Shown here: one piece after another, positions 1 through 12,200 of the stretch
How positions within the stretch are numbered: the stretch's first letter is position 1
How the letters are laid out: each line of letters begins with the position of its first letter
Assembly: GCF_963678635.1 (NCBI RefSeq)
Contig: NC_087064.1
Span: forward strand, 38,742,532 to 38,806,531
Direction: 5' to 3'
Length of the DNA stretch: 64,000 bases
DNA from: Symsagittifera roscoffensis
Taxonomy: Eukaryota > Xenacoelomorpha > Acoela > Convolutidae
Notes under the pieces: generated by a model
Told to the model about the DNA's origin: nothing
Databases searched by the model: none
What the model saw: only the letters and a program-made list of their open reading frames with translations
Position numbers and translations under genes: made by a program

Positions 1-290
1 AGTGCCGCTAACAATCGTTACAACACAAATACCGAGAAAGAAGAAGGGTATTGGGACGACGTGTCCAGCCTTCCAAGAAGAAACAAGAACGTCATTTGCC
101 TGCATTCCAGAATACGGAGGGTTCTCGGGAGAAAATTGTAATTCTCTATTTTAAGAACTTTTAGCTTGTGCTCATGTCCTGAATTGAATTAATAACATCT
201 AATTTCGTTTTCAGATTATGAGAAGCTAGGAGTTAAGGGAAAGGGTTGATCCATCTTCGATGGAGATGATGATTTTTATCTACTGAACAA
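1..290 (+). repeat. LTR-like repeat, copy 1 (left inverted copy)
   Basis: This stretch is homologous, in inverse orientation, to 5190-5483. The last 75 bases (about 214-288) are nearly identical to the reverse complement of 5195-5270. They share a block around AGAAGCTAGGAGTTAAGGGA and a small hairpin (CCAT, loop, ATGG). The homology weakens leftwards but can be followed to about base 7, where ACAATCGTT is shared. A third relative lies at about 3480-3770. The shape suggests LTRs of one family, or long terminal inverted repeats of a DNA element. The window edge prevents a choice. Confidence 0.55.
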
Positions 291-436
291 CAACCCTGTG
301 TTTCTATTCTCCCAGTTCGCATTTCCGACTGGCCTGATGTGTTTGTGGTTTTGCTTATTGTCCTTACTACACCAAATTGGTCCATGGTTCCAGTCCCTCT
401 GTCTGTGTATGCTTCATTCTCCTTTTGAGGCTGACT

Positions 437-976
437 TCATTCTCCTTTTGAGGTCGAACTATTGAGGCTGACTCGAGATCCAGTTTCATTTTGCTCGTCA
501 TCGTCATTGTCCTCTTCTTCTTCCTGGGATTCACCTTCATCGCCTGTACCCACTCCCATGGTGAATGGAAAGATGTTTCCGAAAGTGTTCTTCACTCTTT
601 CTGAAAACGATGAGGTCGTTGCCTGTTTCTCCGTCACGCCTGCCATCATGGTGTTGTCTGTGGGAGATCTTCTAGTTGCCACAATTTCAGTAGAGATGTC
701 GGACAGTTCCGACATCTCCTCTCGGTCCAGTGTCCCGGTGGAAGTGGCAAAATCCTGGCCTTGTTCTACCGGAGTAGATTCACTCGCCAGCCTTCTGTTT
801 CCTCTCCCCTCCGGTCCATGTATTTCCCGGTTCTCATTCATGGCCTGGTCTGGATGGACCTCCACTTCTCCACATTGCTTTTCGCTCTTCTGAGGGCTTT
901 TGACTCCCGGTCTCAACCATTCTGTCTGAAACCGTCTCCCCATTGTCGGTCCGGGTTCGTGTGATCCTTTCCACAA
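437..976 (-). CDS. Unrecognised 179-residue acidic-tailed ORF
   Basis: This is the longest uninterrupted frame in the first kilobase, on the minus strand. I do not recognise the product. The N-terminal two thirds are polar and rich in R, E, S and T. The C-terminal third ends in a strongly acidic run (residues about 150-165, mostly E and D) followed by a serine-rich tail. There is no membrane segment and no zinc or catalytic motif. It lies just inside the left inverted LTR-like copy, so it may be the remains of an element-encoded protein. It could also be a chance frame, since the + strand here is open as well. Confidence 0.25.
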   Translation of the reverse strand: MWKGSHEPGPTMGRRFQTEWLRPGVKSPQKSEKQCGEVEVHPDQAMNENREIHGPEGRGNRRLASESTPVEQGQDFATSTGTLDREEMSELSDISTEIVATRRSPTDNTMMAGVTEKQATTSSFSERVKNTFGNIFPFTMGVGTGDEGESQEEEEDNDDDEQNETGSRVSLNSSTSKGE

Positions 977-1830
977 AAGGGTCGGTCATTGCTCTTCTCT
1001 GTTTCTCAGGTATGAATTTCCTGGAGCTATCACCTGGTTTAGGTATCCTTGACTTGTGTAGACTCATATTCAATTTACCACTTCTTACTGCCTATACACT
1101 CGATTCGATTGCTAGTGTCCCTTTGATCTGACTACTGATAATGATAACACAACACAATAAATTCCAAAAGTTTCTATTAAATTATGACCACGAATCCTTG
1201 TATGTTATCACGGTACAGCGTATTTACAATTTATTCACAATAAGCGATTATTAGTTGTAAGATGTGAAGCTAGCACAGTATGATGATATCAGTCTATTTA
1301 AAAGATAGTGTTCTCACTACTCAATCAAGCACAAGTATTACTGATTTAAAGCCAGAAATAACAAAATAACTTTGAATAATTTTTTTAAAAAACGTACGTG
1401 TTTTGTACTTTTAGTCAGTCGCAGTATAACAGTCGAACTTGTTTTTAAAGAAAGAGCTTTTTCTGCGTGGTGCTGCACCAAACGGACAAAAGTTGAAGGC
1501 AGTAATTTTCTCAAGTGGGCGTCTATTGCACCCACCGAGTCCTGTGTTACCTATCTGCCTTCGGACTGCCCGAGCTAGACCTACTAAAATCCTCAAGGCA
1601 ATCACTTTTCTCAAAAACGTTTTGGATTTTAATCCACACCAATGAGTTATACACTCTTTTTCAAATTAGACTTAGTGTCGCGAATATCCGAGTTTCGACC
1701 TGTTTTGTTCTGGTTTGGTTTTTATAAAAGGCAAGTTACCAGTGCAGTCACTTGTTCCCAGCCTATCTCTTAATAACCTAATACCTTTAACTTATTTATT
1801 TTATGTTTTCTTCTTAAGTTTTGACAAAAT
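977..1830. other. No gene seen
   Basis: Only short overlapping frames on both strands are present, with no recognisable domain, splice pattern or repeat. It is AT-rich and lies within the mosaic at the left end of the window. Confidence 0.4.
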
Positions 1831-1832
1831 AA

Positions 1833-1945
1833 TACCCCTCCGGACTGGCAAAAGTGGGACCCCGCCTGATTCGTAAAATTTCGACCCCTCCGGATTGGTA
1901 AAATGTCGACCCCTCCGGATTGGGACCCCTCCGGATTTGTAAAGA
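1833..1945 (+). repeat. Cluster of GACCCCTCCGGATT motifs
   Basis: Four near copies of a 14-16 base motif, GACCCCTCCGGATTGG or one-base variants, occur at about 1833, 1883, 1908 and 1924. They are separated by short AT spacers ending in TAAAAT or similar. Further single copies lie near 2625, 3105 and 5360. The motif also forms the core of the 29-bp tandem repeat at 4230-4345. It looks like a family-specific motif of the surrounding repeat mosaic. Confidence 0.7.
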
Positions 1946-3480
1946 TAGCTTCTCAGAGGCTTTCTAAATTTCGAACCGATACCCTTGCGGATACGTTTTC
2001 CGATGCTATTATGCTGTTTGAATCAAGTAGGAAGGGTGTGTCGTCCTTCCCAAGTCCCTTCCGTATTGAAGTTAAGCCTCTTATTCGACGATTCGCCCTA
2101 ACGGTGAAGGGTCTTACCGCTAGCCTAATTTCGGCTCGACTAAGGTTTTCTGGTGCCCCTAGCCTTCCCTTTTTGCTTAGAACAGCGTAAAATTGCCTTA
2201 TTCAACCGTTTCTACCCTTTGGTAGGGGTGTAAAGGCTTTCCAAAATTTTTTTTCTAAAACGTGAAGGATCTACCTTCCCGAATTGGTGAATTTGCTAAA
2301 AACAATCCTAAACAACTTTCACGCTTATTGTTTTGAATAATTGATGTTTCTATTAGTAAGCTCAGCTAATTTCTGATCTAATGGTACCAAGATCAACTGG
2401 ATTTGTCCAGTAGTTCCTAAGTTATTAACCAAAGCGTCTTCTTTCTAAAGTCAAAAAATTTCTCACTTATAGGTTCCGCCTGACCTTTTTCGCAATTCTG
2501 TTCTTTTCGACCTAAAAATTATTGATCCGAGCTCAGAAGGCCTATACTCTTCTAGTTCAATGCAAAAAACCCGATCTAAAACAATCTCGCTGAAAAAATT
2601 TGCGAAAAACTATGCTATTTGGACCCCTCCGGGTTGATGAATCCACTGAATCAAACACGTTAAGTTAGATTTCTCTGTAACCAGGAAGGTTATCGGCGAA
2701 CGGGTTTTAAAACCTGTCGATTGATTCACTAGTGGACGTTGCCCGAACAACTATTTTAACTGTCCTAACTGAAAATTTCAAAAAATTTTCTTATTTTATA
2801 GCGTTTGGTTTATTCAAAAATCACGAAAATTCGGTTTTTGGAAGCAAAATAGTTCCAACCACTTCTGAACTAAACTCAACCGGTTCTACCTACTATACTA
2901 GCACAGTTACGATGTAACTCGCTAATTTAGTGCTTTTTTCCGTTTCAAAAATATCGATATCTGAAAAATCGCGATTTGTGGGTGGATCAAAATATCGCTA
3001 TTTTGATCCTAAAAACCGGTCCGCTTACTGTGTTTTTCACTGAAAAACGATATAGGAGTATAAAAATAGGCTGTAGAAAAAATAATAATACTAGTAATAA
3101 TATAACCCTCCGGGTTTGTTCAATATCCGAATTAAGTTGCTTAACTCGGAAATTCGCAGTTCGGTGAAGGGTCACTTGTGCCATTCTGCCAGATTGACAC
3201 AGCGCAATCTTCCGGCGACACGAAATAAATTGAATAAAGGCCTTAGGAACGAAAAAGTATTGCGAAGGAGGGTAGGAATATTCTAGAATTTTTATTTTTA
3301 AAACTTCGATTGGAGAGTGGATATTTCTGAGAAATAGAAAAAGACGGCCATTTTGACGAAAAACGACGAAAAAAGAGAACAACGACAAATATTGTGGAAA
3401 ACGGTCGCACAAGAGACGAAAAACACAAAGCCTCTTATCGTGGCAACAACACACGATAGGACTCTTAGCAGAGGACGTTA
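1946..3480. other. Repeat mosaic without a recognisable gene
   Basis: Frames at 1903-2190 (+) and 2987-3538 (-) are open but have no recognisable domain. They cross repeat-derived sequence. Single CCCTCCGGGTT motifs near 2625 and 3105 tie this stretch to the same repeat family as the flanking copies. Confidence 0.4.
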
Positions 3481-3770
3481 GTGGAGAAGGAAGCTTCAGT
3501 GGGGAAGGAATATTCCACGGAACCCTCCCGTGCCACAAATTGGAAGAGATAAGGACGTTATCTCAGGAAGATTACGGGAGCGGAGGCTTGGTCCCCCAGA
3601 GACTGTTTTATGTGAAGGGACTATATAAAACTAACTTTGTAGCTACTTGGATGTCGTAGAAGTCTGAATTAACACCGGTATAATTTGATATTTTAGAATA
3701 TGAGTAGCTAGAAAGAGGAAAGGGTCAATCCATCTCCAATGGATTTAATATAGAACTGTCACACAAAAAC
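3481..3770 (+). repeat. LTR-like repeat, copy 3 (internal, with TATA-like box)
   Basis: This resembles copies 1 and 2 in order: a block near GAAGAGATAAGG, a GGTCCCCCAGAGAC block, and near the end ATATGAGTAGCTAG followed by GGAAAGGGT and a CCAT/ATGG hairpin. CTATATAAAA at about 3610-3619 is a good TATA box about 100 bases upstream of the conserved 3' block, as expected for an LTR with U3, R and U5 parts. It is more diverged than copies 1 and 2 are from each other. Confidence 0.5.
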
Positions 3771-4229
3771 ATATTAAAATAGGTTGTTCGAGCCGTGTTT
3801 TTAATGGCAATTACGTAGTCTGAGGATCCGAGACTCAGCTATGTGGTTGTGTTCGCATGTAAACGAAAGCTGATCAAAAGTCGTTTGACTGATGGCTTAA
3901 AAATGGTAACTTTTTACTTAGCCCTAAACAGACCAGAAAATCAACTGGCAAGGTCGAGACGGTGAAAAACGAGTAGGATCAAGGTAACTGACGCCTGCCA
4001 GTCGTTAATAGGTGCTTTTTCTACGCTCCGTCACTGTGTAGTATTTGGGCGAATGTTACAACTACAGTGCAGCACTGTCGAGCCCCCCACAGATTACTAT
4101 CTCTTTTTTTGTACCAAAAGGGATACAAAACTTGTTAACGATACCCAACAGTCGACTGTTGTTGTCGTTGAGCCCCTTCTTGTCACTCCTTGTACTGCTT
4201 GCCGGATCAGTCTTCTTCACTAACCCCGA
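3771..4229. other. No gene seen
   Basis: Frames are short and overlap on both strands. No domain, RNA gene or clear repeat was recognised before the tandem array. Confidence 0.35.
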
Positions 4230-4345
4230 GACCCTTCCGGATTGAGCGCAAATCAGCAGACCCTTCCGGATTGAGCGCAAATCAGCAGACCCTTCCGGAT
4301 TGAGCGCAAATCAGCAGACCCTTCCGGATTGAGCGCAAATTAGCA
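4230..4345 (+). repeat. 4 x 29-bp tandem repeat
   Basis: Four head-to-tail 29-base units start at 4230, 4259, 4288 and 4317. Each begins GACCCTTCCGGATTGAGCGC. The first three are identical; the fourth differs by one base near its end (TTAGCA for TCAGCA). The unit core is the same CCTTCCGGATT motif seen elsewhere in 1833-5400. The near identity implies recent expansion. Confidence 0.95.
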
Positions 4346-5189
4346 TTAACGTGCTTAAGTACTCAAATAACCCTACAGTACAAGCCTGACAAACGGGCCT
4401 CAAAATTGATCGTAACGATCCTGATTGATATAAAAGCCTGTAACAACAATATATCTATCAACAAAAAACGGGAGTTTCGGATCACATCTTGTCTGGGGGG
4501 ATGATTTCCACTGATTTTTTAAAACTTTTTTATTGTTTTTGTTTTTTTTTGGTTATTTTTTGTTTTTTATTTTTTTTAGGTACTATACTACTTTTTGTTT
4601 GGTTTCTTATGTATTTTTAAGGGTTTTTGGTCACAAACCTCTCAGAGAACAAGGAGACGTCCGAACCCCCCACCCTTCCTTGAACGTAAATTTTTGGTCT
4701 TAACTGGGTTAAAAAGCTATTCACGGTAATCCGAAGGGCTTCCGCGTTCCGAACTACCCTTCCGCATCGGCGGTTAGGGCCTATTAAGGGCGTTATTATG
4801 AGCATCCGTTCGGCGCGGAGTGCTCGTTAACGGTTCTGCCGGTCATGATGTTAAAAAGAATAACAACCAGGAGCGCCATAAAAACATCTATGTAACATTC
4901 GCCCGGAAGTACATATCGACGGAAAATAAAGCTAAGCTATAAAACGAATGGCCAGCGTCTGAACTAAGCTCTACATGCTTTTCACCGTCTCTACAAAAGC
5001 CAGTTCTTTTGGTGGTCATTCTAACATCGGGTCGACAAAAACGTTACTGTTCTCCGGCTTCGACAGGAACGCTCAAATTAACTTAATTACATGCAAAATT
5101 AGTGAGCTCGTGGCTGGGTCTCAGTATCCCCAGACCACGAGGTCACTCCTAACAACAGGGCTACCACTACTTTTTATTATACTATTGTT
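4346..5189. other. No gene seen; homopolymer-rich
   Basis: There is a T-rich tract at about 4515-4620 (runs of T broken by G). The rest shows only short frames (4617-4805 minus, 4975-5205 plus) without recognisable products. Confidence 0.35.
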
Positions 5190-5483
5190 TTTGTTCAGTA
5201 GATAAAAATCATCATCTCCATCGAAGATGGATCAACCCTTTCCCTTAACTCCTAGCTTCTCATCTTCAGAAAATGCATTCAGATGTTAATTAAATTCAAT
5301 TCAGGACGTAATCGGGAAGCTAAAAGTTTGTATAAAATTGTTTAAGTTCAAGTCTCGAGACCCCTTCGGATTCCTGAATCCGGGGAGATAACACCCTTAT
5401 TTCCTCTCCGGAAGGCTGATTTCTACCCTTCACCGTTGTTGTGAATGGCCTTGCAACGATTGTAGCGACACAATCGTTGCAAC
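5190..5483 (-). repeat. LTR-like repeat, copy 2 (right inverted copy)
   Basis: This is the inverted partner of bases 1-290. The strongest identity is at 5195-5270. Further right it carries GACCCCTTCGGATT and ends in a perfect palindrome (5451-5482: TTGCAACGATTGT, 6-base loop, complement). Orientation opposite to copy 1 with about 5 kb between suggests two insertions of one LTR family, a fold-back element, or an inversion. Confidence 0.55.
5451..5482. repeat. Perfect 13-bp palindrome, 6-base loop
   Basis: TTGCAACGATTGT at 5451-5463 is the exact reverse complement of 5470-5482, with AGCGAC between. It marks the outer edge of LTR-like copy 2. Confidence 0.9.
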
Positions 5484-5944
5484 TCGGAGCGGTCTCTGCT
5501 AACTCTGCTATTCGTTCATTTCTCGTTATTGTTTTTTTTTGCGATTATCGTTGTTGTCGCCGTCGCAACTATTGTTGTTCTGTTTTTATTTCAGATTTCT
5601 TCCAAAATGGTCGTTTTTGACGTTTCTCAGAAATATGACGTCATAATTCGAAATTTTAAAAATTCATAATACCAGAATATTCTAGCCTTCACGATTCGTC
5701 CAATCGTCTGAATAACACTGTTAATCCTCTAGAACTGCCAATTCGGAAGGTTAGCTGCTAGTAATCCGAAATTGCATTTTCGTCCATTTGGTCGAATGTC
5801 ACAAATTGGCTTTGGCAGAGACGGTGAAAAGCATGTAGAGCTGTGTTTAGAATCTCATTTTTAAGTTTCCGATTAGACAGTTAAAATTCCTATTAGACTG
5901 GTTAAAAGTATTTAAATCTAAATAATAATTGTTTAAGATTTGAT
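5484..5944 (+). other. DCP1 upstream region
   Basis: This is non-coding sequence between the repeat mosaic and the DCP1 start codon. It presumably holds the promoter and 5' UTR, but no clear TATA box or initiator can be assigned. A phrase near 5857-5885 (CATTTTTAAGTTTCCGATTA) recurs in diverged form in intron 1 at about 6600-6632, so part of it is a local duplication. Confidence 0.35.
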
Positions 5945-6236
5945 ATGGCAGTTGCAAAAGACATAATGCTAGGAGCCCTTCAAAGAAGAGATAACTCCAT
6001 CGAAAAAGTTTTATGCAATTCAGGCCACTGCATTTTATACAAATTCGATACAAAAGAAACCAAATGGTTAAAAACAGAAATTGAAGGAAATATTTTTGTA
6101 TTTGAACGAAACGAACGACCGCGGTTTGGGTTCACACTGATGAACACCAAAAGTCAGCAAAATTTCTCCGAAGTTCTATCCAATGGAGTTGGACTGCAGC
6201 TAAATTTCCCCTATCTTCTGTATAAAAACATTAAAG
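5945..6236 (+). CDS. DCP1: DCP1 exon 1 (EVH1 domain, N-terminal part)
   Basis: ATG at 5945 is the first in frame after upstream stops, and the protein begins MAVAKDIMLGALQ as DCP1 proteins do. WLKTEIEGNIFVFERN and LQLNFPYLLYKN are the hallmark DCP1 EVH1 strands that build the DCP2-facing domain. The donor is TTAAAG|GTGAGA at 6236/6237. The frame stays open in the intron to 6310, but that tail is intronic. The exon ends after one base of codon 98, which exon 2 completes as Gly. Confidence 0.92.
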
Positions 6237-9200
6237 GTGAGAAGTTGAAGTATCCTCCCGATTGGGCTGAACTAAAAATATATACCCGTTGCGTGAAAGC
6301 TATAGTTTGACTCTGGTTCTGGCTAGCAATCTTTCAAATTCCAGTCTGATATGCAGTGCCTTTAGCCAATTAGTCTTGCCGGAATGCTCATGTCATTTTA
6401 GAATGTGCCTTACACGGATTTCCCGGCTAGCTGAACATAGCGCTTATAAAATTTGAAATCAAGCGGAAAGATTAAGAAATAGATGTAACAGGCATACACA
6501 TTCCGCAATTTTGCCATCAAAAGAACGCACCATTGGAAATAGTCGAAATGATACAGTTTGCTGAATGAAAATTATCAGCCGATTGATGATTTCTTCCATT
6601 CTCATTTTTTAAATTTCCGATTACACAGTTTAGTAGATCAATAATGGCGCCCTTAAAATTGACCTATTTTTACTAAATGGCTATCGACTTGGTTTTCGCA
6701 TTGACTGTTCTATCGGAATAATTATTTCAACTGAATGGCTGTGTAGTATAAAGTGGACGGCAAAGAAATCTGCTGTTTTCAAAATCTACAAATCAAAGCA
6801 AGAATTCGTGGGGGTGGGCAGCAGTCTTATGTTGACCCTACGCAACTCAATTATTTTTTGCTGGTTTTAGGTATATACGCAGTGTGGTTTCACGAAAAAG
6901 AAGATTCGAAAAATGTTTTCAGAGTCCTCAACTCTTGTCTAGGAAGACCCCATCCTGGTCATCGAATAAACAGCGAGCTCGTTAAACGAGAAATTATTGA
7001 TATTCATCACGGTAGATCAAAATCAAGTTTTTCGAGTTCCAACCATCGGCATCAAACTTCTGGGTTAATACGAACTAATGGACTCAATGGATCAATATTG
7101 AATTTGTTGAATTCTGCTGACTGCAAGGTAAGCAATCAAATGATATTTATCGAAATTACTGGGCCTCAACATATAATACATTAACAATGAAGATTTAAGG
7201 AAATATCCAGCTTTTACATCAAATGAAAATTTTTTCTATTTTGTTGAAAATGGGGAGGAATTTGGTATTCGGGTGTGTTTTAGGTAGGATTTTAGTTGAA
7301 TCGGGTACCCTACAAAGTCATCAGAATGGGTCGAACGATGTTTCATACTCAGGCTCTCTTAGCCGTGATTCTAACGACATTGAGGCATTTCAAAGAGTTG
7401 TTTCATTGTCGAGAAAACCGGTTTGACATATGAGTTTTCGCCTAAATTTAAAGCGTTCGAGTAAAGCGATCATGTACGTAATGTTCGTTGAATAAAAATT
7501 AGCTCTTTAGATTGATAAAACCTGATTTCTGTAAATGAACGCTAGTTTCGGAAGCTTCATTTAGCGCTTCCTTGGCATTTTTTTTAGTTTTCCACATTTT
7601 TGTTTATGATTTTTGAAGACAACTGTTTTCGATTATGCCTAATTTGATAATTTTAGACTTGTTTGTATAGATGTTTCATCATCACACGAATTGACAATTT
7701 TTTGAAAAAAAAGAAAAGTTTTTTTTGTAGTTTTTAGACAAGCCTACCATACTATCATAGTACGACTTTTTTCAACTCAAGTCGCAAATTAAAATGTTAC
7801 TTAAAAGTGTTCGTCAATGTTATTGCTGTTTTGCTTGATTTCAATGGTGTTTTAATAAAAAATTGATAATAATGGGTCTCCTGAAAATGTATGGGATTTG
7901 GTTTTCTGAGACGCTTTGAAAAAATTTTCGCTTTTCGCAGTAATTCTTGTTTTTCTCCTTAAGTATTTCACCATTTTTTTAAATTTAAAAGTTGTACCTG
8001 TTAGTGTGTATTTAATTGTCATGTGATTGTGATGTGTAAGTTGTGTTTTGTAGAACATATACTCTATTTCAATGGGGTTTATGTAATAGATGTATTAGCA
8101 ATCAATAGTTTTCATGGAAGTAGTTTGATCACCGGCATCTAAATTACATCATGAGTACATCATTCAAAGCCCCACCATCTTGGCCCGACAACAAAGATTT
8201 TGAAACGTGGAAGAAAGAAGTGGATGTATGGGTCTGCATCACAGATGTTGTCGCAAAAAAGCAAGCTCTGATTGTTTTTATGCTCTGACAGGACGCAAAC
8301 GAGATACTGCTTTGTCTCTTGGAGTTGAGAACCTGGAGCACGAGAATTGGATGAATCGCCTTCTCGAAAAACTCAAGAACTTTTTTGACGTCAATGCCAC
8401 TGACAAAGCGTACGAAGCCTGTGTGGCTTTCGAGACATGTATTCGTCCAGACAATGTCAGTGTTGCCGATTTCATTCTGGATTTTGAAAGCCGATAATCC
8501 AAAGTCAACGTTCAGAAGATGACAATTCCTGATTCTGTTTAGCGTGTTAACTACCACAGGTGAAAATGAACGTAAAATGGTTTTGTCAGCAACGACTGAT
8601 CTCGACTTTGAGAAAATGAAGTCTACGCTAAGGCGTATCATGAAGTCCACAATGACCAATAAAATTTTTAGCAGTGGTCCAGAGTTGAAGGACGAATCAG
8701 TGTTCCTGGGTAATTCTTAAAGTAAACGAGATGAAGAAAATGAGGAATCTGCGTTTTGTACGAACCGTGCAATGCGCAAGATTCCGTTCTGACTCGTCGA
8801 AACCTTACCCGAATCGAAAAGACATATCACAGGGCAAAAATCCAATTGATAGGAGAGGCAAAATATCTCTTTGTGCTGTTTGTGGTTCCAGGAACCATTG
8901 GGCACGTATCTGTCCCGACAAAACCAGTAATCCGACAGATGGACTTTCTAATGAGCAGATTGCAGAAAAATCGTGTTACTTGACCTTCGCGAGCATTTCA
9001 AATGGACTTTACAAGAATGTTTTTGTAAAGGCATTCTAGACAGTGCTTGCACTATAACTGTAGCCGGCGAGAAGTGGCTAAGTAATTTTTCGCAAAAGTT
9101 GACTGCTCTGGACAGAAAGTGCGTCAGCTTCAATAATTGACGGATAACAATTGTGTTGGAGGCGGAGGACGAGTTACAGCGTCAAAATCTGTTAAAATAC

Positions 9201-12200
9201 CCATCAAACTTGGGGCTCTCAAGTGTTTTCTTGATGTTGATATTATACCTGGGAATTTGCCGTTGTTAATAAGTCTTAAAAGCACTACAAGTGCTAAGAT
9301 TAATATTTTCTTCGGAGATGGTTTTTTGACAATGGGAAGTTCTCTAGAACGAATTCCTTTCCACATCATCAACTGGACATATAACTGTTAACCTTTTACC
9401 AAATTCTGAGTGTTTCGCTTTTATTTCTGCAAAAGAATTTGACCCTAAAACGCTTGTTAAGTTACACAATTAGTTTGCGCACTGTACTGCAAAGCGCTTG
9501 GATCAACTTTTGGAAAGCGCTGGTTGCAAAGACAACGATGTGTCTGAGAAAATTAAAGATTTGCGAGACCTGTGGGGTTTGTGCACAGTATGGCCGTGCG
9601 TCTGCTAAACCAGTTGTAACCCGCATAAGTGTGGTGTTTCGCATTTCGCACACCAGAGAAAGTTCTTACTGACAACGGTGAATTTGATGCAGCAGAATTT
9701 GGAACGAATGCAGAGAATCTAGATATTGAGGTTTTATGCACGGCTGCTTTTTTTCTCCATGGTCTAATGGCTGTGTGGAACGCCACAGCGAGGTGTTGAC
9801 AGAAACTTTTCTGAAATTCCGTCATGACGTTTCAGATAATGACGAGTTGTGTTCAACAAGCTGTTTTTGCAAAGAACTTTAGCTTATTTCTCTAGTTTCA
9901 GTCCCTATCAGCTCGTTTTTGGACGCTTACCGAACCTGCCAAATATTCTGGACAATAAACTGCTTGCTTTGGAGAATACCAGTTCGTGAGAAATAGTTCA
10001 GACACATTTGCAGAGTCTTCACAAAGCCCGACAGGCTTTTATTCAGGCTGAGTCGTCCGAACGAATCCACAGAGCGCTTAGACATAATTTCAGATCCCTT
10101 AATGAGAGAATTGAGCCAGGAGAAAAGGTTTTCTATCAACGCGATACAAAAGTTTGGAGAGCGCCAGGCAATGTTTTTTTACTTAGTGAAACACACGGTG
10201 GAAATGTTGATAGAGTATACCAGGCTCGTATACGCAAAGTTATGTCAGGTATCCTGAAGAGTGACAGTAACACCACGTCTGTTCTAGTGCGCGAACAGAT
10301 GGTCAACTAGAAAATGTTGCTCTTGATGATGATTTTTCCGAGATTCGGCCTCACAACACAGTTGGCGCGGCGATTGAACAGGTATAGTCAGAAAATGGCT
10401 CGTGTCCCGACACTTTGAAACCAGAAACAACTAATTCGAGCTATCACAATCATGGCGCCGAATCTCACAACGAATTACAGCCATGCCTCGGGACCTCATC
10501 AGGTCCTTCAGAGACACAACATGAAGTGACAGTTGCTGCTTACACTGATTCGATGTTGTCTACATCCTTAGAAGTCAGTCCAGGTCAAATGCAGACTGGG
10601 ATCTCGGTGCCTGTTGTTGCCCTCCCACCGATAAGAAGCAAAGTCAGATTTCACATGACTGGAAATGACTGTCCTCTTGAGGCGGTCGTCATAAGCAGAG
10701 CTGGGAAATCCAAAGGAGTTCATCGAAACTGGTTAAATGTGGAATATACGGCTCCGGAATCGTTTGCAGGACTGAAAGGGCTGTTGGTTTTTCAGACGCA
10801 AGTAGATCAATGGGAAACAATAGACGATGCTCTAAGAAAACGAGAAAATATTGCGTTAGTTTCTATCGAAGAAATGGAAGAAGCCTCAGAGTTGTCGTTT
10901 GAGGAGGCTAAGAAATGTGAGCTTACGTTCTGGAGTGATAACGCAGTATTTGAAGAGATACGAGATGCCGGACATCAACGACTTGCCACCAGATGGGTTT
11001 TAACAACAAAAAGTGACGGACGAAAAAGGCTCGTTCAGTCGGGAAAGGTCACATGGATCCGTTGAAAGATTTTCTGATAAAAGATTCACCAGCTTGCGGA
11101 AGAGAAACATTTTGACTCATTTTATCAGTTTTTGCGTCAAGAGAAAATTGGACAGATTGTCAGGCTATGGATGTGAAAACAGCTTTTCTTCAAGGTCTGC
11201 CGCTGAAGAGAGATGTTTACGTGAAGCCACCAAAAGAACACCCAATTTGCACTAACATGCTGTTCAAATTTAAAAAAATGTGTCTACGGACTGTCAGACG
11301 CGTCGCGATACTGGTATGAACGTGTCTGTAAAGAACTATTCGCTCTAGATGGCAAGCGATCTAAGTTCGACCTAGCACTCTTCTACTGGGATGGAAAAGA
11401 AATTAACGGAGTCATATGTCTGCATGTAGACAATTATTGGATCGCCGGGTCTGCTGAGTTTTTCAGCAAAAATGTTTTCAAAATCCCAGAAGTTCTTGAT
11501 ATTGGATTCAGAAAATCACTGCCACATACATATCTTGGCTTGAACGTAGCTAGGGGCTTTTCAGGCCTCTGCATCGATCAGTCGACTTATTGTAAGAACA
11601 TTGATAGTTTTCCCGTTGAACTATCAGGACTTGATGCCAAACGATCTGTGATTACTGATCGCAAGAGATCCGATGCAAGATCTACTTTAGGCAAGCTCCT
11701 TTGGCCTGCAATTCAATCTCGTTCAGATCTCGCGTTGTTTGTTGCACATGCTGTTGGTATTATTTCGCAGTTCACCGTGAACGGCCTCCTGATGATTAAT
11801 AAACTCGTACGGAGGCTACAATTTGTCACCAATAAACCCTTGTTATTTCCTGACCTCGGAGGGTCCCATTTATGGAGAATCGTTTGTTTTACAGATGCCT
11901 TGTTAAGTAATAATTCCGACGGATCAACGCAAGGTGGTTTTCTAGTGTTTTTGACAATTATCAAAACAAAAAAAGCATCTCTTTTGTCGTGGAAGAGCTG
12001 CAAACCCCGAAGAATTGCTCGAAGCACACTGTCGGCAGAGACAGTGGCTTGCATCGACGGATTAAACGAATCGCTTGTAGAAACAATATTCTCCACAAAA
12101 GTGACTAATGACAAATTTAACGACTGAGATTAAGAATTTGATTAAGAGAACTTATAGTAGAAATGCAGACAAAAAAATGCAGTAGAAAATTTGGGAATAA

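Larger units (their letters stand above)
8151..12127 (+). mobile_element. Ty1/copia-type LTR retrotransposon, decayed, LTRs not found
   Basis: Gag, CCHC zinc knuckle, protease-like, integrase, reverse transcriptase and RNase H segments follow each other on the + strand in Copia order (integrase before RT). They are broken across all three frames by at least half a dozen frameshifts and stops. The first frame starts ATG at 8151 and hits TGA at about 8283-8288. The catalytic RT box YVDD reads HVDN. No LTR pair, primer-binding site or target duplication could be made out at either end. The element is in the same orientation as the host gene and must be an old insertion. Confidence 0.85.

Noticed and set aside
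214-288. Hammerhead-type ribozyme around the CCAT/ATGG hairpin
   Set aside because: The invariant core (CTGATGA and GAAA in the right places) is not present.
1903-2190. 95-codon + strand frame
   Set aside because: Starts inside the CCTCCGGATT motif cluster and shows no protein-family pattern.
2987-3538. 183-codon minus-strand frame
   Set aside because: No recognisable domain, odd composition, and it runs through LTR-like copy 3; likely a chance frame.
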